Positions 51,168 to 63,939 of a stretch of DNA of 64,000 nt are shown piece by piece. The position numbers and the translations under genes were made by a program. The stretch's first letter is position 1. Each line of letters begins with the position of its first letter. The notes under the pieces are model-generated. The model worked only from the letters and a program-made list of their open reading frames with translations, was not told where the DNA came from and did not search any database. Source of the stretch: Dirofilaria immitis (Eukaryota; Nematoda; Chromadorea; Rhabditida; Onchocercidae); assembly GCA_024305405.1 (NCBI GenBank), contig JAKNDB010000109.1, positions 5,890,001-5,954,000 of the forward strand, given 5' to 3'.

Positions 51168-54100
51168 TTAACATTCGAGAATCTTCATTGGTGGAGGAGT
51201 GTAACATGCATCCAGGTAGCAATGAGCTAAATCATTGATAAGCTCTTTGTTTGGAAGAGTTGCTGCAAGACCATATATAGCAGCCTGAAAAATCAAAATC
51301 AATTTTGAAAAAAATCGTGTAAACGCTGAAATACATTTCTTTCTCAAATTCTCAGGATATTCAATTTCTCCTGTTTCACCTTATTTTTTTTTAATTTTTA
51401 AGACTTCAATGTTAAGATGGGAAAATGCTCAGAACAAATTCATCCTTGTTTTATGTCACAACATCTTGCTATAAAATATAGAAAAGTATTGTTGCTTCCT
51501 GAATAAATAAAATAATTTTAGAACACGAAAAAAATAGTTTTTAGAAACAATTTTTTGAAAAATACCATATCTGAATGTTTTCCTCTATCCGGATCATTCA
51601 TCAGAATGAAAGAAACTTTTCGTAAATCATCTGTGAACGTTTTCCATGCATTAGCAAATGCCGTATTATAGGTAACACAAATATGTGCTCTGAAATAAAA
51701 ACAGTTTAGCTAATAAAATCAACTTTTGTTTGAATTTATTTTATGAAATCATACACAAAGTTGTTCTTCCATACATTTTTGCAATAATATTTTCCTGCAA
51801 ACTACTCGGACAGCTTTGATGATGTGGAAATTTAATATTTCAAGCTCTTTATATAAGAACTTACCCAGCAGGATTTTGGATAGAATTTAAATTCCACCCA
51901 AGAGCAGACATACCATCCACAAGGGCGTAGATGTTGAAAACATCGCTAGTAAACGCCACAATGGATACATCAGGCGAACCAAGCAGACGAAGACCATCAA
52001 TATCATTCTAAAAGAAAAAGAATCACTTTTTTACCTGAATTGTTTACAGAATTCAAAACTGTCGATTTCTAAAGATAGAGATATTTTCGATATGGAAATC
52101 CGAACTTTTCAAGTAAACAAAGGCTTGAAAAATAATATGTTTTATATTAAACATCGAACAAATCAAAATTGAGGGGCTTTTATGGTCCATTAAAATGGCA
52201 CTTGCTTAAAAAAGATATCCTAGGAATTTCGATCTACATATGAATCATTAATTTGTTTCAGGATTTATCCACTCCTGACAAATTACCGTAATGACGGAAC
52301 TAATTCGACGAGTACATTGAATGATTTCTCTTGTTCGCTGCACATAACCAGAACGTCCAAAATAAAGCAAGGTAGCCCAAGCTAACGATATTGTTAAACC
52401 AGAACGGCTCCTGAATATCAAGTGATAAGAGAATGATACTTGACAAATAATTTCAACTAATTATTAATTTAGTTTATCATAGAAATACCTACTCTTAATA
52501 AACACTTGTACTTTTATAAAATTGCAGAGGAACAATCAGTTTAAAACACTATTCTTAACAAAAAGAAATACCCGCAAAAGTTGGTGTGGCATATATACCG
52601 CCAGTCCATTCTGGAAAGCACATGTACTGATGATGCAAATACTTTGATTCCCGATAAAGTATCACCGAGGATCCTTTTGGAGCATAACCATACTAAAATC
52701 CAACTTATAACGTTGAAATTTGCAAATGAAAACGATTTCCTCGTTTTCCGAGAGCAAGCTAGGATCGTATTTTTGCCAAGCAGAAAAATTAAAATTAAAA
52801 AACAGTACAGAAAAACTACAAAGAAAACAACCTTGTGTGTGTCACATGATATTGATGTAACGCCAGACACACGAAAATCAAATGGCGGTAACGGATAGCC
52901 ACATTCTTCCATAAAAGCTATTAAGAAACCACCCAAACATGCATCAACATGCACAGGAATACCATATCTTTGTCCGAGCTGAAAATAAGATTCTTTCTTT
53001 TATTTCAAACAACAGGTATTATATATATAATAGACCAAGAAAAAGCGATGATTTTCCAATTCACAAAATCCCTAATGTCCCCTGAAAATTTCAAGTTTAA
53101 CAATCAAAAATATTTAAATTAAATAACTTTGACTAGACATTCCTAACCATCAAAAAACGCATAATTAAATATACTTGTGCAATTTGTTCAATATCATCGA
53201 TTGTGCCCGTTGGGAAATTTGGTGCTGATCCAACCAGCTGAAAAATGAGAAGGGACAGATGATTCGTTCAATCATTACCGAAATAGTTGACTTATAAGCT
53301 CAAAAACTAGGAAAACTTAGAAGAATCCAGTAATGCCATTCAATTAAACTTACGACACATGTGTTACTGGATATAGCTCGTCTCATTTTATTTATATCAA
53401 CTTTTTGATTATTTGCTACAGCTACATGTCGTATTCGCATACCAAACAAATAAGCTGCCTGAAAATATGAAATAAAGAGATTTTATGCACCGTAAAAATA
53501 AAATAAATTTTTGCAGTTGCAATATCTGGTCTTGAATGTCAATAACTCCAAAAAAATTAACCTTGTCAAACGCCGCATGTGCGGTAACTGGAACTAATAT
53601 TTCTGGTTCCGATATACCCTTAACATTTGCATAATTACGGTAAGAAAGCATTGCTAATATAATTGATTCAGTTCCACCAGATGTGACCTGCAAGAAGAGC
53701 AAGCAATCAAATTTATTATTCTTTTAAAGTGAAAATTTGAGTATGAAATTTTTCTTTTCTTTGCAGAAATTTAGGGTTTCGTTTGATTTATTAAAACCTG
53801 AATAACTAAGCTTCTATACCGTTCCACAACATTCCAATCCTCCATGAAATAAGTTGGCAACAATATGAACAACCTCAGCTTCCATTTTTCGACAACCGGG
53901 AAATATATCAGGATGAAGTGGATTTGCAAATGCATAAATATCAAATATCTATAATATTTATAATGTTATTAATATAATTTTAATATATAGCAAATTCCTT
54001 CTTCTATCAAATCCTATTTTAAATTTCGAATTTTTGAAATTAATGATTACTTTTGAAAGTAGATCACTTTGTTTACCGTTCTGATCGGTGTACAAGACAC

Positions 54101-54869
54101 CACTCACTTTACCGGCTGTAAAGTCTATCTCTGTCATTGCATTATATTGTTCTGAAAAATGATTCTACTAAAACTTTTAATAGCTCTGGGAAATCAGTAA
54201 TCCAGAATAGAATTCCAAAGAAGTTTACCTGCTATGCTAATGATTTTTGCATTATCCATACCACTTTTAGGAAGGATCCGGAAAAAGAGACCGCTCCTAT
54301 CGCATTTGTGGATTTCGTGGAAGATTTTCTGCCGAGTGTTACTCAGCTCTTTTTCAAGCCTTTTTCGTATGGGAGGTAACCAACAAATTACAGAAAATAC
54401 TTTACCGAAGAGCCTGAAATCCAGGAAAGTTCATTTGCACATATAATGTTAACATTAAAATGACCAGGAAATCTTCCTAAACTAATAAGCATTCAATCAA
54501 AAAGCAAATTTATGAATAGTATGAGTTTTTACAAAATTCTCATATAAATAAAAGTCAGACAGTAAAAAGCAAAAACCATATTTTAACTCGAGTTCGGGAT
54601 AATTAAAGATATCAGTGAGTTAAACCAAAACTTAATTTAGCTACGCTTCAACAGCAAAGCACAGTGCATTAACAAGCTCACCGTGAATATATTGGTTGGT
54701 CTGATGCACGCCATATACGTCGGACATACTGCAAAAGAATGACACTAGCAGCAGTTCCTATGATTAACTTCCATGGTTTTATTCCATATAATGCTTGATC
54801 AACGGAAACGATGATATTTTTTATTGCTATTATTTCCTTGTTGAAAACAATTCCACACGAACGATGCAT
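51168..54869 (-). CDS. spl-1: Sphingosine-1-phosphate lyase
   Basis: PLP-dependent ER membrane enzyme that cleaves sphingosine 1-phosphate to hexadecenal and phosphoethanolamine, the exit step of sphingolipid breakdown. Exons: 54682-54869 (start MHRSCG, N-terminal membrane segment), 54229-54413, 54051-54151, 53820-53948 ([12 protein letters not shown]), 53562-53687 ([13 protein letters not shown]), 53354-53458, 53175-53237 ([12 protein letters not shown]), 52832-52978 ([10 protein letters not shown], ending SCDTHK with the PLP lysine), 52572-52692 ([22 protein letters not shown]), 52287-52410 ([12 protein letters not shown]), 51865-52007, 51566-51689 and 51168-51284 (TAA stop). Nearly all joins keep phase. 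The exception is 52572/52410, where one G seems to be missing at FAG|SRSG. ATG 54869 directly follows a TTTGAG acceptor-like site, so SL trans-splicing is possible. Confidence 0.94.
51360..51407. repeat. Dispersed direct repeat, copy 2
   Basis: Second copy of the repeat described at 50707. It lies between the last two exons of spl-1 and differs from copy 1 mainly in T-run length. Confidence 0.8.
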
Positions 54870-57086
54870 CCTCAAAGAAAAATTTTTATATTTCGAAACA
54901 TCAGTTCCCAGAAATGATGCCTATACTGACAATATTCATGGAGGACTCGAAATACTAATTGCTCTAATCTTTAAACCAATAACAAATAAATTTTGCAGTT
55001 CTTCGAAGTAAAGGAAATAACATTCATAAATATTTCAAGAATAGCTGTCTTCCTCACTTCCACAATTCCCAATGTCTTATTTAAATTCCTATTTAAAGAA
55101 ATTATTCATTAGCATCCAAAAACGAACGTAAAAAAAATCACAACTCAACAGCTGATAATGATAATAAATATGTGTTGATAATTTTAATGATCTATCCTGA
55201 CAGTGCAGCGAGAAGTGAATCAAAATTAAAAAAAAGACTCTCACAATAAATAATATTTCCTGCGAATGGATGTAGATATTTCCATCAAAATGCTACAAAA
55301 ATTTCTGCGTTGTATTTCAGAAATTGTTCTTAATATAACTAATATATATGATATTAAGAATCCAATAAGAGCTACTCAAACCTTCACATAGAATTGATCA
55401 TTATATACGTAACTTATCCACACAAGGGAACAAGGAAAGAAAAAGCATTCCTATAGTCTTGAAAACTGATAAATAGATGAAAATCAAATATTAGTCGCAA
55501 AATATATTTTAAAAAATGGTTGGATGAAATCTTGATATATTTTTTTGTGCCTTTCACCAGCTAAATCAAATAATGCTTTGATAAACAATATAAACTGAGT
55601 TGAAAAACTGTATTAACCATTTTAAAAAGGAAAACGCTTGGCAACAGTAAAAAAAAAAAAAAAAAAACAGTTTTTCATTGTTTATTGGAAGTTAGAGCAA
55701 AAATAATTGAAAAGTGATATTTTGAATTTCGGTTTTAAATAGTAGCTAATACAATTTTATGGTAATAACCAATTCGATTTTGAAAAAACCAATTTCGATG
55801 AATTAAAGACCGTCGATTTAATTGGGAGTGCTGAAAAGTTAAATTCAATATATTTTGAAATGTATTGTGTCAATGTCCCCTTTATCTACTAATCAGAATC
55901 ACTTCACCAAATTTAGCAAAGTTCGAAAAATGAACAAAAATATCGTGCCTGACATTCAATTCCATTCAAAATAGATAATTAAATAGTTTGCAAAAAACAT
56001 TAACACTAATTTAAAATTTCAAGTGCCAATATTATTTGTACTGTTTCCTATTATTTGCATCATTGAAAATGTGCCAAATTTATTACAATCCGGATATTTT
56101 TTCTATACATTCTGAGAATTTGTGCAATACCGCCAATTTATTTCTCAGTGATTATGAGAACAAGTACTGCAATGAGTGCATTTAAAAAATAATACTTGGA
56201 CAGTATTTACGATCGCGATATAGATCGAAATTTTCTTCGATAGATTTCTGAATCGAAAACAAAAATCAAAATTACTCATCAAAATAAAATTCCATCTTTA
56301 ACTTTGCGTGTGTCCTCATGATTTTTAACAAAAATTTGTTCCAAAAAGTTCCAGTTTCTGATATGATGACCAGAATCACAGGAAGACAACAAATCCACTT
56401 ATGGAACCAAATTCTATTGATATTGTGCCTTGAACTTTCCAGTAATTTTTCAGAAATTGTTTTCCTCACAACATTTTAAACGAGGTTGATTCACTTGAAA
56501 AGTAGTGATATAGTGATAACGAAGTAAATGGCATGATAGTTCGCACAAAAGCCTGCACGAAAAAAATATGAGATAGAATTAGAGAAATTAAAATCAGAAA
56601 TTTATCTATCGGGTAAAATGATATATCTGGGTCACGTCGCTGACCTAGAACAAGTCACTTATATAATTCGATGAAAACTCAGTCAAAAAGGAATGTCCCT
56701 CGGCATTCGCACTGCAATGCCGCAAAACAACTTCGGCTGAACCCTTCTATTCCTTCTCCTTTTCCTCCTACTCTTCACTTTCTTTTTACAAATCATTTCT
56801 CTACTATCCATTCACATTTTTCCAAAATTACCAGAAAATTGCCGAAATTTCAGATCATTATAGTTTCGCCGGAATTAATAAGTGTTATAATCATGAAATT
56901 TTATCGAATTTAATATCAATTTTCCTTAAAACGAAACTAGAAATTCTCTTTAAAAAACTCAAATTCCTACCTCAATAAAAATTTAAGCTTAAAGAAATTA
57001 AATATCAAAATAATACTTTCTACAGCTCCAGGTAACGCTTGTTTTCTCTGTCTGAGATTTGCGGTGCTAACTCCGGTGCAACTGCT
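54870..57086. other. Intergenic, divergent 5' side of spl-1 and the lectin-like gene
   Basis: Both neighbours are transcribed away from this stretch. It holds an A19 tract (55649-55667) and a CT-rich part (about 56740-56800) that may be promoter-associated. The open frames at 56272-56469 and 56671-56913 show no family motif. No gene is supported. Confidence 0.55.
55649..55667. repeat. Poly-A tract
   Basis: A run of about 19 A in the spl-1/lectin intergenic region. Confidence 0.9.
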
Positions 57087-58671
57087 ATGTCTAAACGATG
57101 GTTCGTCAAATTAACAAGTATTTTTTATTGCTTATTTTTTAAATAAAGTTATCTGATAACAAATTTATTTTTGATTTTTACACTCCTAACTAACATTTCA
57201 GTTGTCACTGTCGCATTTTTCGCACATATTGCGGGTTTAGATTCGATGGGAAAAGAGCGGCAAATGGTATGCATATATAGAATTTATCAAATCTAACTTG
57301 ATGAACTAGATCTAATTAATGCAAAAAGTACAAAAAGATTCCGGGTAGAGTTATATAGCTTTCCGAACATTCATCCCTGTTCGTTTTTGAATAGTCTTTA
57401 CAGTGAGCTGAAAAAAACGTAGTAATTGCCATATTAGCAAACTGTATGTTCTAGTACTATATATTTCTAAATATTTTTCTAGAACAATTAAAAATAATCA
57501 GGTTGGAATTCAAGTTAGGTGATCTATCATAGAATCCGAGTAAAATAGTTGTATAAACCAAAACATTTTTCAGAAATTCCATCAAAGCTATTCTTCAAAA
57601 CATCTTGATGTAAATCTTATCAGAAAACTTGATTTAAAAGTCCCTTAAAATTTGAAAAACTTATCATATCAATTCTCAATGAACCAAAAATTCTGGATTT
57701 TTTAATGTGTGATTTATTCGAGCATGCAGAACGCTGAAATTCTAAGTCAATTTCTAATCCTGAGCGAATAATAGAATAAAAATAGATTTTTGAACATATG
57801 TAATAATTATTAAATTTGAAGAAATTAAGATAGATCAGCTTCTTACCTAATTTCCAGCTTGTTTCACCATTTCTTCAAAATTATGGGACTTCCTGGATTG
57901 CTGGTCCTGAAGGATATCATTATCAATTTCATCTAAGTGAACAATCCTGGAATATGGCTCGAGAATATTGTCTTACTCTAGCTTCCGATCTCGTTATTAT
58001 TAAGAGTTTGCAACAAATGGTATATTTTATCATTCTTTAAAACAATTTATAAAATTATGACGGAGAAGACATGAAGTCATTAAGAGCTACCATATTAAGT
58101 AGTAACAATATGATAGAAGGCTACCCGAAAGTTCGCAAGAATGTGGCAAGGCTGACGCGGTTAATTTCTTGTGATATCGAGTTAATCTGACACAAATTTT
58201 TTTCCAGACTTTCAAAAGTTGATTTGCATTTCAGAATTGGTTACTATCACATTATCCAATCAGTAATTCAATAATGTCTGAAAGGACTGTACAAATTGGA
58301 CTTGTGCTAGTTGACAAAGAAAAGAGCACGGAAAAGGAGTGGAAATGGGTGGATAATACGCCGCTAAATGCTACCTATTTGTTAGCTATGCTGTTTCTAT
58401 AGTTAAAAATGGAGACTATTATAAAGTCTATATAGTTGGGCTAAAATTCGAAGTTTAAATTCGAAAATTATTTAAATTTAGAGAGTGGGAAATGTTAACA
58501 AATACAACGGAAAAATTCCCAAGTTCCACAAAACGTGGTCGATGTGCATTACTGAACATTGATAACAGAATATTAAAAACTGTACTATGCGAACAAACAC
58601 CAGATTTCGACTACACAAATCGGTTCATCTGTCAACGAAGTGATGAACAGCATCTCGAAGTTCGTTGTTAA
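57087..58671 (+). CDS. Secreted C-type-lectin-like protein
   Basis: Exons: 57087-57117, 57202-57266 (together a signal peptide: MSKRWFVKLT then IVTVAFFAHIAG), 57858-58019 (EGYHYQFHLSEQSWNMAREYC, the first half of a C-type lectin fold), 58235-58380 (NWLLSHYPIS, EWKWVDNTPLNATYL) and 58482-58671 (RGRCALL, TVLCEQ, NRFICQ; stop TAA 58669-58671). All joins keep phase. The four cysteines, SW..AREYC and KWVD..PL are in the order of a C-type lectin domain. The usual sugar- and calcium-binding EPN/QPD and WND motifs are not visible, so carbohydrate binding is doubtful. The exon might instead splice at GAA|GTTCGT (58659/58660) and join the following coding region as a longer protein. Confidence 0.78.
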
Positions 58672-59152
58672 CTTATAATTTGAAACATTTCTGCTCTGAT
58701 CGTTTTGAACAGACAATTGCATCACACGTATCCTTACAATTTACAGGATTTCGTGATAATGAAGTAACTGCTATTTTTAACTGAAATTCAGTGCACTACA
58801 GGGAAAAAGAGATAAGTCATGAAATTCTAATTGGAATAAACTCAAAGCGTCATGATGCTTCCTCTTTTTCAATTAACTGAAAAAATTTCTACCCTAACAA
58901 GGCATACAGCATTCTTTTTAAATTTCGATTAAATCCGTGAATCTAGAACAGTAGCTCGACAGTTAGGAATGGAAAGAAATTGTAATGTGTTGCTTGGAGA
59001 AAAAGAATTTCAATGCAAATATTTGGAAGGAACTGATCTAATAATTACAAAGGAGAGGGACAAAATATGACATAACTGACCACATCTTTTAAAAACTTAT
59101 TTTCTGAAAAATCAAAATTAATAGTTCAAAAGAAATTCCACAAATATTCCAG
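58672..59152 (+). other. Gap between lectin-like and Lys/Glu-rich coding regions
   Basis: An open segment at about 58947-59070 (VARQLGMERNCNVLLGEKEF) follows an acceptor-like TCTAG, but no GT donor is found before its stop. A short open piece (HYREKEISHEILIGIN) follows a good acceptor at about 58791. These might be exons linking the two neighbouring coding regions; neither is proved. Confidence 0.3.
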
Positions 59153-61070
59153 CACGAAAAGAAAAACAATCCATTTTACGAGTTTTTACGCAATTGATAA
59201 GTAAGCTACGAGATGGTGAAGCAGTAAAACCGGAACCACGAATAATACAAATACAAGAAGTGAAAACCGATATTCCTCATATTCAAAGAAAAACGGAAGT
59301 AAGTGAATTTAATTTTCACAAACATTCAATAGATTTCGTCTTCCTTGTTTAGTGATGGTAATCATATAGTTTCGTATTTCTTATAATGAGTAGAACTTTT
59401 TACCATCGAATACACATCATAATATACTGAAAAACGATATATATACCTGAAAAATGACGCTTATCCTAATTCGTGTTATCCTCTACCGATCAAGACTGAA
59501 GCAGCAATTGAAACTTAAGCAAAATTAAGCAGGAAAAAATTTGAAATGGGAGTAAATAGTTATTCAGAAAAATCTTCAACTCAACCTCAATTCTTTTTAG
59601 TGTGCGATACATCTCTTTCTTAAACATAAAATTCTTGAAACACGAAATCATGACAAAATTCTGAAAAGTCTGGAAAATTTTCTCAGAAAATGTGGATTCT
59701 TAACTTATTACAGAATTTTTCATCACCCATTCGTGAAAAGGAGGAAATATTACTGACGAGAACAAGGAAGACCGTTTTTGAAAATCCATAAAATTATCAC
59801 AAAAGGAACTTTAGCAACTGTCAATCCGGATGTTGAAGGAACTAACAAAGTAGATTTCACCATCGAACAAAAAGAAATACGTGGAGAAGCAAAAAATAAA
59901 ATTGCTGATAGAAATAAAAACGAGTTCCGAGCAAAGAATTTTCTTGAAAAACGAAAATCGGTACTGCGTAAGGAAAAGCAGCAAGAAAACACAGAGAACG
60001 ATGAGAATGTGCTCTTGGCTGATGGAATAGAGGCTGCTTTCAAACGCAATATTACGATTTCAAATAATTCAGTAGATCTATCGAACCAGGATTCGCAGCA
60101 GTCGAATAAGTTTTGTATGGAAAATGACACAAAACAAAAAGATTCGCGAACATGGTATGAACAATTCGGTAATATCTTTCGAAATCTAAATTTATTTCTT
60201 AAACAAGAAAAAGCTCAGACTTACGCGCGCTACTTGATAATAACGGCACGAACAAGACTCTGGTAGAACGCCTCAACGAGGCATTACACGCCAAAAATAA
60301 CATAGAACTTGATACAATAAAAAAAAAAAGATATTGAAGAATAAGATCGATGACCAGCAGCAATTCGATGATAGTATCCCGGAAGAACTTGGTATTAGCA
60401 ATACACTTGCTCGTAAAATTGTTTATGATATTAACGGCATCTTCCTAAACAAAAACATACTGCAATTGCATCACAGAAAGCTGAGGGAAAATCGGGTGTT
60501 ACAAGACACATTTATGATACAACGGAAGCCGACAATCCGAAAATATTTGGAAAGGTATCAGCGGAAAAGTCGGAAGTTAACGATGATAGAATTTATAGAC
60601 AACTTGGAAAAAAATTGAAAACTATACTTATGGAACATTTACAAAACCTATCTAACCTAGACAGTAATGCATCAAATAAGTCAAGCAAAATAGGCGAAGA
60701 CATAACGTCAAAAACAACTGAGGAGCAAACAAACCGAAATAAAGCTTTATTGCATTACGATGCAATAAATGAACAGAAACCAAGATCACCTTCATTGTCA
60801 TCTACTAATTTGAATAATATGACAAGAGAGATTCCCGATATATTACATACTTCTCTCAATAACATGCCACAAACAACCGAATCAAATAATGACATTGTAT
60901 TTGAACATCAAGATTGTAGCACCATATTGCTCAAGAAATATCAGGTGGACGGAAACAAAACCGACATGAAAGTAGATATTGAAAAAGCTATATCCAATAT
61001 GAAACAAAACCTAGAAAATGCCAGTGAAGAAATCAAACGTCTTTTCTTACATTCACGAAAACGATTATAA
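59153..61070 (+). CDS. Unrecognised Lys/Glu/Asn-rich protein, frame broken at four points
   Basis: Exon 59153-59298 (RKEKQSILRVFTQLISKLRD) splices in phase to a large exon from 59714 that stays open to 61070 (TAA), provided four frame changes are accepted: about 59774 (T5), 60208 (A5), 60310-60320 (A11) and 60449 (CTTCC). Between breaks the segments are long and similar in character: VNPDVEGTNKVDFTIEQKE, DLRALLDNNGTNKTLVERLN, GVTRHIYDTTEADNPKIFG, and a C-terminal coil ending EEIKRLFLHSRKRL. It is highly charged, with likely coiled-coil parts and no signal peptide or domain that I recognise. It may be the C-terminal part of the upstream lectin-like transcript or a separate gene. Function unknown. 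Confidence 0.5.
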
Positions 61071-62156
61071 TATCTGCTTAATTCTCTCGTCAGCTTAACT
61101 GCTAATTAAATGAATTCCAAGACTGCGCTGGATAATTTTGGCCAGATTGGATAGTTACGGTCAAAATAAAACCAAAACGATAAGTACTATATATTGTGCC
61201 AAGCAATAAATTAGCTCTGTTCATTCCAAACACCCAAAATTAAAACTATCAATTTCCATTACAAATACAGATCTTCACTTGAACTTCAGAAGAATGTGAG
61301 ATGATAAGCAACCTTAATTATAAATCATTTTTATAAAAGTATTTCACTGCATCAAATATGAACAAGACATGCCGAATAAACACGACTTCAAAAATAACGT
61401 TTATCTCAATTATTAATGATACACGATTCTTGAATCTAATTCCAGAAGAATTTTCGAAATCTTGAGAATTGAAAGACAATAAAAGCTAGAGTTAAGTGTA
61501 TGAGATTGAAGAAGTTGAAATTGGAAAACTCTACTGTGAGAGAACAATTTCTTGAAATCTAATATAAGCAGAACTATTCTCAAGGAATCTATCACCAAAA
61601 AGACTTTTAAAGTTCCTCAAAGATAGTAATCCAAAATTCATTCCACTTATCTCATTAATTTAAAAGAAATGATTGTTTCAAAAAATCAAAAATCAAATAC
61701 AAATTTGTGTAACGATACACCAATGGATATTTTAATATATGTATTAAATGAATGCTTCATCAAAAACAAGCAATACCCGACAACATACGTTAACAAGATC
61801 AGATGTGAAACGCACAATATATGAAAAAATCTTTTCTAATATAAATTAAAATTAAAAAGCTAATAAGACATAATTTAAAGCAACATATTTTTAAAAGGTT
61901 ATTCACACCACATCTATGCGAAATTTCTGTTATGAAAATTGAAATTACTTTTTTTGAACTCTCAGTGGATTTACAATAATTACTAAAGTATTAGCTCTAA
62001 GTGACCTGGGAAAGTTTTTTTTTCTTTATCTCTTATATTAATAAAACAACAGAGCCGCATGAAATTGATGTTTAATCATATTTTAAATGTCAAATTTTGG
62101 ATTTGAACAGCAAAATTGGTCCTTTATCGAATCTAAACTATCATAAATATTCTAAT
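61071..62156. other. Convergent intergenic region
   Basis: This AT-rich stretch lies between the 3' ends of the plus-strand charged-protein gene and the minus-strand DOCK gene. No gene or RNA is seen. Confidence 0.6.
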
Positions 62157-63939
62157 TTATATATTATCATGAGAAGTTTCCATCGAAAATGTAAGCGTAT
62201 TGAGATGTTGAGGAATCAGAAGCGATGTTTTCGCACGTCGGGGAGGTAACGGAGGTGGCAGAATTTGAGCATTAGTTGACCTGAAGTAGAGAAGTCTCGT
62301 TGAATTCTTTAGCTCAATTTTTATATAATAAGAACAGCTGCTCTATTTAGTATCACTAATCATCGTTACCTTGAAAAAAAAAAAAGGAGAAAAGTCTATA
62401 TCCTGGAAAGCATACTGAAATATTAACTGAGACTTTCTCATTCAGTATTTAGTAACAGCAGTTAGGTGAAAAACAAGAATCTAAAAATATATTTTTTTGC
62501 ACATTGAAGAATTTAAATAAGCAGCAAAAGTTAAAAGAAAATAAAACTTACCTCTCGATTGACCTTAACGATTTAATAGTCCCATCATCCTCTATCATTT
62601 GCAAAGATAATGAAGAGACTGATTTCAATGGGTGCTCAAAACGTGAAAAATCAAGTGTCGATCGAGAAGTGGAACTATTTTCATTGGAATTGTAATCAAA
62701 ACTACGATCGGATGACGATGAAATTCGTTTGGTAATTCTAAACAATATAGTTACACAAATTGAATGCTAGTCAATCACCAGATTAATATATATAGAGATA
62801 TAATTTATAATAAAATGTTAACTTGCTTATAAAGATTACGAAACTTGTTTACCCATTCTCGAAAGCATTTTTCAGATCTGATTTCAGGCCATTTGATTTC
62901 CTGGGAGTTGTTCTTCCGCTTTTTGTAGCTCCGCCACCTCTTTTAAATACACTCATGACAGAGGGAGTGCTGCAAAATAAACAGAAAAAAATGAAAAAGA
63001 AATTATAATTGTAGTAAAGAGAACCGCAAAATTCATTTGAATGACGAAAAACTTACCTTGAAGTTTCAAAGCTGCTTGTTCGTCGCTCATCTCCTTTCTG
63101 TTGCGAAAGATGGATGGAGCAACCCGGCGGCAATTGTGAAGCCTGAATTCCGAAGATCAGCAAGGATACACAGCGGCAAAAATCAAATAGTTTTGCTCTC
63201 AGAAAAATGCCAGATACAAAAATACACCATATAAAATCGAGCAAGCCATCTGCTCTGCGCTATCTGCATTTAATTTTTCCTATTTAAACTATACTATATG
63301 GACGTCTTCAGAATTTTATTTAATCAAGAATAATTTTTACAAAATTTCACACAATGGCTGATTCTTACCACTTTTCCAAATTGCTTTTCAATATTTGCCT
63401 TATATTCGTAAAAAGAAGCTACAAGGGACTCATGAAATTGAATATTCACTTGGTGTTCTCGAGATGCATGCGCATATAAACAAAATTCTAAAATCGGCAC
63501 CTGAAAGTTGGTAACATCAATGTTAACTGTTGCAAATGTAAAAACTTTAAAAATTGCAGAAACAGTTAAGGATTAACCTGGTTTCTGATTAATATTCTTA
63601 GGTGACGCACAAGCTCATGTTCTTCTGGTGTCAAAAATAAAGCACATCGATCAGAGAAAAATATCTGAAGCATGGATATGATACCAATAATATCAAAATT
63701 TATAGTTAAATTTACGAAGTTTGAAGAACTCAAAACAAAGAACGGCTAACACATTCAAATCAAACTTTGTAATTTTTGATTCCTCCTTGTACAAAAGCCT
63801 GCACGATGCCTCGAATTTTGCCTCCCAATGGAACAACTGATTCTAACGGTGTAGAGAGGACTACATGTGCCATTTCTTCCATTTCCTCGTTGCTCTTCTG
63901 CATCGTCGTCACAGCTTCCATCAATGGAGAACATTCAAT
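62157..63939 (-). CDS. ced-5: DOCK1/CED-5-type guanine nucleotide exchange factor, C-terminal part
   Basis: Only the 3' end lies in the window; the gene continues beyond 64000. DOCK proteins activate Rac with ELMO in engulfment and cell migration (established). Exons: 63766-63939 (CSPLMEAVTTMQKSNEEM, GGKIRGIVQAFVQGGIKNYK, the end of the DHR2 catalytic domain), 63578-63664 (FLTPEEHELVRHLRILI), 63369-63500 (VPILEFCLYAHASREH, FHESLVASFYEYK), 63057-63142, 62853-62969, 62552-62737 (Ser/Arg-rich tail) and 62157-62280 (PPPLPPRR, a proline-rich SH3-ligand motif; stop TAA 62157-62159). All joins keep phase and no frame break is seen. CED-5/DOCK1 is preferred over other DOCK groups because of the extra helices after DHR2 and the PxxP tail; the subgroup call is inference. 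Confidence 0.8.

Noticed and set aside
52581..52898. 105-codon plus-strand ORF
   Set aside because: Antisense to two spl-1 exons and the intron between them.
59750..60130. 126-codon minus-strand ORF
   Set aside because: Antisense shadow of the Lys/Glu-rich coding region; Ser/Phe-rich composition is expected from that.
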